From the NCBI GenBank assembly GCA_900537185.1, contig LS999831.1, positions 1 through 64,000 on the forward strand: a stretch of DNA of 64,000 nt, given 5' to 3'. This DNA comes from Cytophagales bacterium Alg240-R148. Its GTDB lineage: Bacteria > Bacteroidota > Bacteroidia > Cytophagales > Cyclobacteriaceae. Each line of letters starts with the position of its first letter. The stretch's first letter is position 1. The notes under the pieces are model-generated. The model had not been told where the DNA came from. It made no database searches and saw nothing but the letters and a program-made list of their open reading frames with translations. The position numbers were made by a program, and so were the translations under genes. Positions 53,542-60,389 of the stretch are shown here, in pieces.

Positions 53542-54554
53542 TAGTAACTCTTCAATTCTTGGATGTCCAACATTCCTACTGGCTTACCGCCTTCTGTAAC
53601 CAGAATAGTATCCACCTCGTGTTGGTTGAATAAGTTAGATGCCTCAATCAATAGATTATCGGCTTCCACGCTTACTGGTGTTTTGTACGTTAATTCTGAT
53701 AAAGATTTAGAGATAACCCCTTGCCCTTCAGACTGAATCAACCTTCTTAAATCACCATCTGTAAACACACCCAAAGCTGCGCTACCATTGTCGCCCACCG
53801 TAATGGCTCCATATCCAAACTCTGTCATTTTCACCAAGGCTTCACTCACTGTCAAATTAGGAGCAACAATTGGGTTGACATCTTTTAATGCATCCTTAAC
53901 TTTCACTGTCATCAAACGCGTGTGCTCAAAAAACTGATCCGTTCCAACTTTAGTGAAGTTGTTCTCGGTAAGTTGTTTCATCACTTTCCAAGGTACAGTT
54001 ATCGTATGAACGCCTAAACTAAGTGCATTTTTAATGTGCTCTGCATAGCGCACAGAAGAGAACATGATTTTTGTATCATATCCATAGTAATTTACTGCTT
54101 CTACACATTGTTCCACAAGCCCAAGTGCGTCGTGCCCTTGATCTTGAAGACGGCCTACCAACGGACAAACATAGGTAGCACCTGCCTGCATTGCCATGTA
54201 GGCTTGTTGCAAGGTATACACCAAATGAACGTTTGTCTTTATGTTTTGATCCGATAATGCCTTACAAGCTTTAACACCTTCCATAGAAACTGGAATTTTG
54301 AAAACTGTTTTTGCAGGATCAAGACCAATGCTAATCAACCTATGTGCTTCAGTTACTATTTCTTCAGCGGTTTTACCCAAGGCTTCTACTTGAAGAACAG
54401 GTACAATTTCGGCTAATTCTAAAATTAATGCATCTACGTCGGTCACTCCATGGCGGTGCATGAAGGTTGGGGTTGTAGTAAGACCTGTTAAAAAGCCAAG
54501 TTTAAAACTTTCTTTTATTTCATTCAGGTCTGCAGAATCAAGGTATAATTCCAT
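53541..54554 (-). CDS. Transaldolase/FSA-like aldolase fused to a KdsD-type CBS pair
   Basis: A 337-residue fusion. Residues 1-210 are a transaldolase-family TIM barrel of the fructose-6-phosphate aldolase size: Asp6 in YLDSADLNEIKE, TTTP at 26-29 (usual TTNP), and Schiff-base Lys86 in FKIPVS. Residues about 215-337 are two CBS motifs with GVFTDGDLRRLIQ and a second VDTILVTEGGKPVGMLDIQ, matching the tail of KdsD (arabinose-5-phosphate isomerase), whose SIS domain is absent. It lies between kdsA and the KdsC-like gene, with one-base overlaps. It may supply or regulate arabinose-5-phosphate for Kdo synthesis; this is inference. Confidence 0.88.
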   Translation of the reverse strand: MELYLDSADLNEIKESFKLGFLTGLTTTPTFMHRHGVTDVDALILELAEIVPVLQVEALGKTAEEIVTEAHRLISIGLDPAKTVFKIPVSMEGVKACKALSDQNIKTNVHLVYTLQQAYMAMQAGATYVCPLVGRLQDQGHDALGLVEQCVEAVNYYGYDTKIMFSSVRYAEHIKNALSLGVHTITVPWKVMKQLTENNFTKVGTDQFFEHTRLMTVKVKDALKDVNPIVAPNLTVSEALVKMTEFGYGAITVGDNGSAALGVFTDGDLRRLIQSEGQGVISKSLSELTYKTPVSVEADNLLIEASNLFNQHEVDTILVTEGGKPVGMLDIQELKSY

Positions 54555-55387
54555 TATGATCTATATTTAACTTCTAAATTATGGATTTCAATTAAAGGCT
54601 TCAAAAACTCTTCTAAGTCATCAACACACAGTTGAGAAGCCGCATCGCAAAGAGCCTTTGCTGGCTCTGGGTGGGTTTCAATAAAAACACCGTCCACACC
54701 GGCCGCAACACCAGCTCTTGCAATAGTAGGAAGGAATTCTCTAGCACCGCCATTGGGATCAGCACTTGGAATACCGTATTTTCTAATCGAGTGGGTAATA
54801 TCAAAAATTACAGGGAAACCGGTTTCATTCAGGTGGTAAAATGCTCGTGGGTCCACAATTAAATCGTTGTAACCAAAAGTATACCCTCTCTCTGTTAAAA
54901 GAACCTGATCATTACCGCTATCCAATATTTTCTGAGTCGGCTTCATCATGTTTTCAGGTGCTAAGAATTGGCCGTGTTTCAAATTCACAACTTTTCCCGT
55001 TTTAGCAGCTTCCACTACCAATTCACTCTGCATACACAAGTAAGCTGGGATTTGAATGATGTCCAATACTTCACCAGCTGGAGCAGCATGGTGAGAATAA
55101 TGTATATCCGATACAATAGGAAAACCAAAATCTTCCTTAATCTTCTGCAACATTTTCAAACCTTCATCCAACCCTGGTCCATTGTAGTATTTCAATGAGC
55201 TGCGGTTGTCTTTTGTAAATGAAGATTTATAAACGATCTTGATATTCATTCTTTCCGAAACTTTTTTCAGTTTCTCAGCGGTTTTCATCATGATACTTTC
55301 TTCTTCGATCACACACGGACCAGAAATTAAAAAAAGTTCATCCGAACCACACTGAATATCACCTACTTTTACAATTTTTTTAGTCAT
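54554..55387 (-). CDS. kdsA: 3-deoxy-8-phosphooctulonate synthase
   Basis: A 277-residue TIM-barrel enzyme condensing PEP with arabinose-5-phosphate to Kdo-8-phosphate. It begins with ISGPCVIEEE; the Cys is the ligand of the metal-dependent class. It also has VYKSSFTKDNRSS, LKHGQFLAPENM, VIFDITHSIRKYG and FIETHPEPAKALCDA. It is the first gene of kdsA-aldolase/CBS-KdsC-like and overlaps the next ATG by one base. Confidence 0.95.
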   Translation of the reverse strand: MTKKIVKVGDIQCGSDELFLISGPCVIEEESIMMKTAEKLKKVSERMNIKIVYKSSFTKDNRSSLKYYNGPGLDEGLKMLQKIKEDFGFPIVSDIHYSHHAAPAGEVLDIIQIPAYLCMQSELVVEAAKTGKVVNLKHGQFLAPENMMKPTQKILDSGNDQVLLTERGYTFGYNDLIVDPRAFYHLNETGFPVIFDITHSIRKYGIPSADPNGGAREFLPTIARAGVAAGVDGVFIETHPEPAKALCDAASQLCVDDLEEFLKPLIEIHNLEVKYRS

Positions 55388-55423
55388 AGATTTTTTGGTA
55401 AACCTGTTGTTCTAATATGGGCT

Positions 55424-55431
55424 CAAAATTA
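55424..55431 (-). promoter_or_regulatory. -7 element of the kdsA operon
   Basis: The minus strand reads TAATTTTG, an exact TAnnTTTG match, 37 bases upstream of kdsA. The -33 is approximate (TTTAG). Confidence 0.55.
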
Positions 55432-55477
55432 AATGAATAAAATGTATTAATCTAAATTTCAAGTTCATTTATTAGTT

Positions 55478-55495
55478 CGAGGTAATATTACCTCG
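55478..55495. repeat. Perfect 18-base palindrome between kdsB and kdsA
   Basis: CGAGGTAATATTACCTCG is perfectly self-complementary. It is followed on the plus strand by T6 but no plus-strand gene ends here, and it lies about 47 bases upstream of the kdsA -7 element. It could be a terminator of kdsB reading leftward (A-run, no U-tract) or a transcription-factor site. Confidence 0.55.
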
Positions 55496-55519
55496 TTTTT
55501 TACTGAAAAATCGATCCAA

Positions 55520-56269
55520 TTAGGCATCGATCATTTTTCTAATCTTCTCTAAATCTTCAACCGTGTCAACAGGATAACTATCGAAACTGGTAATGGCAAC
55601 ATTAATTGTATTCCCATTTTCTAACCAACGAAGTTGTTCCAAACACTCACTTTTCTCAAGAGCTGACACCTCCATCGAAGCAAATTCTTCTAGCGCTTCC
55701 AAAGTATAGGCGTATAGCCCCAAATGTTTGTAGTAGGTTTGGTGCTGGAGCCATTCCGTTTTTGGCACCCCTCTTAGAAATGGAATTACAGCCCTACTAA
55801 AATATAGCGCCTCGCTTTTTTTATTACAAACTACAAACACTTCCCCCTCATTTTCTAAATCAGTTGGATTTGACACTGGAATAATTAGGGTAGAAAATTT
55901 GTGTTTCTTTTCTTCAAAAGACTGCAGCATGTCTTGTAATTGCCCGGGATGTAACATGGGCTCATCCCCTTGAATATTGATGATAACATCAAAGGACACT
56001 CCAAATTTCGTTTTAACCAGCTGGGCTGCTTCCAAACATCGGCTTGTTCCATTTTCGTGGTCCACTGCTGTTCTCACTACTTTTCCTCCAAATGAAAGCA
56101 CTTCTTTCTCAATCCTATCATCATCGGTAGCGACATAAACCTCTGATAACACCTTTGATGTTTGTTCATAAACACGTCTTATCATAGTTTTACCCGCAAT
56201 ATCCACCAATGGTTTGCCAGGTAAGCGAGTAGATGCGTAACGCGCTGGTATAATCCCTATAAATTTCAT
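55520..56269 (-). CDS. kdsB: CMP-Kdo synthetase (variant motif)
   Basis: A 249-residue nucleotidyltransferase that activates Kdo (or 8-amino-Kdo) as the CMP sugar. It begins IGIIPARYASTRLPGKPL and has VYVATDDDRIEKEV and NIQGDEPML (CTP and Mg2+ site). The substrate-region motif, GT(D/E)R in most KdsB, reads HENGTSRCLEAA, with Ser76. Together with kdnA and kdnB elsewhere, it may prefer the 8-amino sugar. It lies 9 bases after the dihydroorotase-like gene. Confidence 0.93.
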   Translation of the reverse strand: MKFIGIIPARYASTRLPGKPLVDIAGKTMIRRVYEQTSKVLSEVYVATDDDRIEKEVLSFGGKVVRTAVDHENGTSRCLEAAQLVKTKFGVSFDVIINIQGDEPMLHPGQLQDMLQSFEEKKHKFSTLIIPVSNPTDLENEGEVFVVCNKKSEALYFSRAVIPFLRGVPKTEWLQHQTYYKHLGLYAYTLEALEEFASMEVSALEKSECLEQLRWLENGNTINVAITSFDSYPVDTVEDLEKIRKMIDA

Positions 56270-56278
56270 TTAATTACT

Positions 56279-57538
56279 TTAGTCAATATAATACTGCTGC
56301 TTTCTAGCGACAAATTTCACCTTCCCTTGAATGGTTTTGTTCCAATAAGGAGAATTTTTGGAAGCAGATTTATTGGTACCTGCATTCAACTCCCATTTTT
56401 CAAGAGGGTCCAATAATGTAAGGTTCACTTCACTTCCAACTTCAATTGTAGGTATGTCGAGTTTCAATATATTTCTTGGGTTGGAGGTCAGTGCCGCAAT
56501 TAATTTTTCGATCCCTACATCCTGCATCAATTCAACCACATTGGAAGCGACTGTTTGCAAACCAATAATACCGGCATCTGCAAGGTCAAATTCCAAGTTT
56601 TTTGATTCCTCATCATGTGGCACATGCCCAGAAGTTAAAACATCAATGGTACCATCTTTTAAACCTTTGATAATTGCTTTTTTGTCTTTTTTCTCTCTGA
56701 AAGGGGGCGATACCTTTAAGTTGGTCTCAAAACCCGTCAAGTCCTGGTCAACAAAACTCGTTTGGTAGGAGCTTACATCACAAGTTACGCCCAACCCTGC
56801 TTTTTTTGCTTTTCTAATTAAATCTATGGAATCGGCTGAGGACATGGCGGTTAGGTGTAGGTTGCCTCCGGCATATTTTAATAATTCTAAATCTCTGAGC
56901 ACCGTGATGGTTTCAGCCATGGCAGGAAGCCCTTTCATACCCAAACTGGTACTCACAGGCCCTTCGTGCATTTGGCCAAACATATTGAGCCTTTTGTTTT
57001 CTGGCTTGTGTATTAAAATGCCGTCAAATTTCTGAAGATACATCAAAGTGCGCATGAGAATGTCTTCGTGTTCTATGGTTTTGTAACCATCTGAAAACGC
57101 TACTGCTCCGGCCTTTTTAAGGTCGTTCATTTCGGAAAAATCTTCTCCTTTACAATCCTTAGTAACCGCTGCAATCGGATGCACTTCGGTTAGTGCACGA
57201 CTGGTTTGGTTTTTAACAAAAGCGATGTCGTTTTTAGTTTGAAGAACGGGTTCTGTATTGGGAAACAAACTTATCCCGGTAAAACCACCTGCCTTAGCGG
57301 CTTCCAAACCAGTATCCAGAGTTTCTTTATATTCCAATCCTGGCTCTCCAAAAAGCGCCCGCATGTCGTACCAACCTATTGAAAGGTAACAATTGGTTCC
57401 GTCTATTGTGGTGCCAGTTTTTGAAAGCTTTTTATCTATTTTTTTAATTTTGCCATTTTCAAGCAAAACATCTACTACTTGAAGGTGCCAAGTAGAGTTA
57501 TCATCAACAATGGTGGCGTTCTTAATTAAAATCTTCAT
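56279..57538 (-). CDS. Dihydroorotase homologue lacking metal ligands
   Basis: A 419-residue amidohydrolase-fold protein that clearly belongs to the dihydroorotase family (NATIVDDNS start, GLEYKETLDTGLEAAKAGGFTG, SLFPNTEPVLQ). The DxHVHLREPG metal motif reads DMRALFGEPG (58-67), so both His and the substrate Arg are replaced, and the ATDHAPH motif reads TSGHVPH. It should be catalytically inactive, like PyrC' of Pseudomonas, which only stabilises aspartate transcarbamoylase. It shares one base with the BatA-like gene and lies upstream of kdsB. Confidence 0.85.
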   Translation of the reverse strand: MKILIKNATIVDDNSTWHLQVVDVLLENGKIKKIDKKLSKTGTTIDGTNCYLSIGWYDMRALFGEPGLEYKETLDTGLEAAKAGGFTGISLFPNTEPVLQTKNDIAFVKNQTSRALTEVHPIAAVTKDCKGEDFSEMNDLKKAGAVAFSDGYKTIEHEDILMRTLMYLQKFDGILIHKPENKRLNMFGQMHEGPVSTSLGMKGLPAMAETITVLRDLELLKYAGGNLHLTAMSSADSIDLIRKAKKAGLGVTCDVSSYQTSFVDQDLTGFETNLKVSPPFREKKDKKAIIKGLKDGTIDVLTSGHVPHDEESKNLEFDLADAGIIGLQTVASNVVELMQDVGIEKLIAALTSNPRNILKLDIPTIEVGSEVNLTLLDPLEKWELNAGTNKSASKNSPYWNKTIQGKVKFVARKQQYYID

Positions 57539-59544
57539 TATTTAACAAACCTTATAATTACAATCTCCAATGCGAAAAACAATAATGTCATCAAAATAGC
57601 ATATTTCCACAAAGGTACACCTAAATATTTCTCTTTTAAGGTTTCTTGAAGATTTTGCATGTCTGACTCTGTAAAATGTTCTACTTGCATGCCTTGTTTT
57701 TGGAAGCTTTCTACAACCGCTTCAATAGGCTTTTGTGCAAGTATGGATTCTTCATTATCCAAATTAAATGCTATAGTAGTTACGATGTCCGTCCCATCCG
57801 TTAAATCATAAAAACCGCTTTTGAGTTCTTTTGAATCAATTTCAAGCATCAGTCCATCCTGTCCTTTGATTACAACTGGAATCACCTCCAACTGTTCACT
57901 TTTCAGTTTAAGTACATCTTCTTTGTTGTAATATACATTTCTTAGAATTGCCCTGTTTTCTGATAATTTAAAAGACAACGGGCCATTGGACTTCAAATTG
58001 CTCATGGCCATTTTATAAACTACTGGGACGAAAAGTGCATTTTTATGAAGATCTGTGTAAGCGTCTTTCATTGGTACGCCCAATACATAAACGGAACCGG
58101 GGTATTTAAAAAACGATAAAAAAGCGGCGCCATCTTGCTGGGTTAACAAATTTCTAGCTATTGGACTCCAAGACCACATTTTCTTTGATTTTGGTAAGGC
58201 CAAGTTTTTATCCGCACGTTCAAAAACTTGTTCAAAAAAAGGATCCTGTACGTTTGGTGGTTTCAAAGCCACATACCTACTTGTATCCATTTTACTCAAT
58301 TTAAGAAACGGAAAAGCAGTATTGTAGGAATCAACATCTGCATTTTCGGACGGAATGATGGTCAAAACACCATTGTTACCAATGTAATTGCGCAACACAT
58401 TTTGAAGAGAAATAGAAATGTTATCTACCTCATTAATCACTACATAATCAGAAGACTCTAACACATCATAACTGATGTTTTGTTCACTGAAGGATTTAAA
58501 ATCAAATATGGCATTATTTCCAAAAACAGCATTAATCTTTGAGTTACCATTAATTCCATTCACTACTGCCACTTTGATTTTCTTTGCCGCATCCAACACA
58601 AAATAATGTTCATCATCAAAAGTGACAGGGAAATCCTCTATTTCTATTTTATAGTTTGCTCGCGTTGCCTTGTTTATTGGTATGTCAATGTTGATCTTTT
58701 CGGAAGAATTGCCTTCAATATTAACAGTGGAATTGGAAACCTGAACACCAGATTGGAATAATTTTAAGGGCATTTCTTTCACTTCTTCGGCTCCCCCATT
58801 TTTTAACACAACGTGGAGCACAACATTGTCAGCTTCTGTAATTAAAGGCGATTCGATATAGGCAGAATCAATGTAAACATTGGAAGTTTTTGCAAAATTC
58901 AAAGGCAGTAAGTAGACCTGATTGCTGCTGTCTAAACCCACTTCCAACTGCCCAAAAGTACTGGCCTGAAAATCTCCAATCCAGAAAATATCAACAGCAG
59001 AATTGGAACCATGGATTTGTTTAATTCTAGAAAGAACTTCATTAGCCGAACGTGCTTTCGGTGCGTATTTTACTTCTGTCAGTTTATCTGAAACTTGCTT
59101 CAAGGATTTGGACCTGTTGGCATAAGCATCAAAATCATTGGTCAACAACTTAACTTTACTGCCTTTGGGGTAGGCTTGGATTATACTTTCCGCTAAGCTC
59201 AGTGCTTCATCCAACCCATATTGACCATTGAGCAGCTCATTGGAAATGGAATAGGAGTTGTCAATAAAAATAACTAGTTCATTGGATTGCCCCGCACTGT
59301 CCTGGTTATTTTGTACTGGTTGCGCAAAAGCCAAAACCAAAAAGGTGAGTGCCAACATTCTACAGAGCAAAATCAGCAAGTGTTTGATCTTTCTTTTTGC
59401 TTTGGACACCAAATTGGCTGCTGTAAGAAACCGAATGGAAGAGAAATAAATTTTTTGGGTTTTTCGGAAATTGAATAAGTGCACTACAATGGGTATGGCC
59501 AAAACGGCAAGTCCGAAAAGAAATTGTGGGAATAAAAAGTTCAT
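57538..59544 (-). CDS. BatA-domain membrane protein (VWA-like region)
   Basis: A 668-residue protein. The N terminus has the BatA signature (LFPQFLFGLAVLAIPIVVHLF, then RRTQKI-type KTQKIYFSS) with two membrane helices (about 5-25 and 58-77), followed by a von Willebrand-like domain ELVIFIDNSYSISNEL, a long extracytoplasmic region and a C-terminal helix (about 648-666). The start at 59544 (MNFLFPQF) fits the family. Such proteins are linked to BatA/BatD stress-tolerance loci in Bacteroidota, but this orphan has no batB/C/D neighbours. Its end overlaps the dihydroorotase-like gene by one base. Confidence 0.85.
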   Translation of the reverse strand: MNFLFPQFLFGLAVLAIPIVVHLFNFRKTQKIYFSSIRFLTAANLVSKAKRKIKHLLILLCRMLALTFLVLAFAQPVQNNQDSAGQSNELVIFIDNSYSISNELLNGQYGLDEALSLAESIIQAYPKGSKVKLLTNDFDAYANRSKSLKQVSDKLTEVKYAPKARSANEVLSRIKQIHGSNSAVDIFWIGDFQASTFGQLEVGLDSSNQVYLLPLNFAKTSNVYIDSAYIESPLITEADNVVLHVVLKNGGAEEVKEMPLKLFQSGVQVSNSTVNIEGNSSEKINIDIPINKATRANYKIEIEDFPVTFDDEHYFVLDAAKKIKVAVVNGINGNSKINAVFGNNAIFDFKSFSEQNISYDVLESSDYVVINEVDNISISLQNVLRNYIGNNGVLTIIPSENADVDSYNTAFPFLKLSKMDTSRYVALKPPNVQDPFFEQVFERADKNLALPKSKKMWSWSPIARNLLTQQDGAAFLSFFKYPGSVYVLGVPMKDAYTDLHKNALFVPVVYKMAMSNLKSNGPLSFKLSENRAILRNVYYNKEDVLKLKSEQLEVIPVVIKGQDGLMLEIDSKELKSGFYDLTDGTDIVTTIAFNLDNEESILAQKPIEAVVESFQKQGMQVEHFTESDMQNLQETLKEKYLGVPLWKYAILMTLLFFALEIVIIRFVK

Positions 59545-59635
59545 TGTTAACAAAAGTATCATTTTTTGATTTAAAAAAACGCATTCTGTGACCTTTTTAA
59601 GACAGTTCCATTATAATAATAAAACCCTTCAAAAA

Positions 59636-60172
59636 ATGAGACAAAAACAAACAGTAAACTCCGGAACAATGGCCGATATTGCCTTTTTGTTGCTCATCTT
59701 TTTTATGGTAACTACAACGATCCAATCCGAAAAAGGGTTGTCTATTGTTTTACCTCCAAAAGTGGAAGGGAGCCCTCCTACAGTTCCAATTAATAAAAGA
59801 AATAAATTTGATGTTAGCATCAATAGCGAAAACAAAATATTAGTCAATAAAGAACTGGTAACAAACACAATAGAAATAGAAGCCAGCCTAAGAGACTTTA
59901 TCTTGAATTACGGAAAGGACCCCAATTCATCTGATGCACCCAAAAAAGCAGTGGTTTCATTAAAAGTTGCTCGAGGCACTTCCTACAAAACTTACATCCA
60001 AGCCCTCAACAGTTTGCAGCGCGTATATTACGGTATTTATGCTGAAAAAATGAACTTATCCAAGCATGTAATTTTGAATGAAAACTTTCAATCGCACCCG
60101 CGCTACCCCGAATATTTAGCTTTGAAAAAAATAATCCCAATGAATATATCCATTGCGGAACCAGCCAAATAA
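59636..60172 (+). CDS. exbD: ExbD/TolR-type biopolymer transport protein
   Basis: A 178-residue inner-membrane protein. It starts MRQKQTVNSGTMADIAF; one helix (MADIAFLLLIFFMVTTT) carries the proton-pathway Asp, followed by a periplasmic domain (about 35-178). ExbD works with an ExbB pentamer to energise TonB, or in T9SS-linked machinery. No exbB is next to it, so it is an orphan here. It is divergent from the BatA-like gene. Confidence 0.86.
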   Translation: MRQKQTVNSGTMADIAFLLLIFFMVTTTIQSEKGLSIVLPPKVEGSPPTVPINKRNKFDVSINSENKILVNKELVTNTIEIEASLRDFILNYGKDPNSSDAPKKAVVSLKVARGTSYKTYIQALNSLQRVYYGIYAEKMNLSKHVILNENFQSHPRYPEYLALKKIIPMNISIAEPAK

Positions 60173-60228
60173 AACCATTGGACGCCAAGCTTAACCAACC
60201 ACATGCCATCCATCCCTTCCCTTAGGTA

Positions 60229-60263
60229 TTGAACTAATACAATTTAATCTATTAGTTGTTCAA
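60229..60263. repeat. Imperfect inverted repeat after exbD
   Basis: TTGAACTAATA (60229-60239) pairs with TATTAGTTGTTCAA (60250-60263) with one bulged G. It is followed by ATTTTAT on the plus strand and could be a weak exbD terminator or an operator for the kinase gene. Confidence 0.4.
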
Positions 60264-60389
60264 ATTTTATGGGAAATTTCGTAATTTAACTTAGGGCTAC
60301 TTAATAAAGATTCAATTAAGTCGAAAAGCCTTAATTGGTTTTCATTTCTTTTTCAACTTCCCCCAAAATCACCAACCAACTGCAACGCG

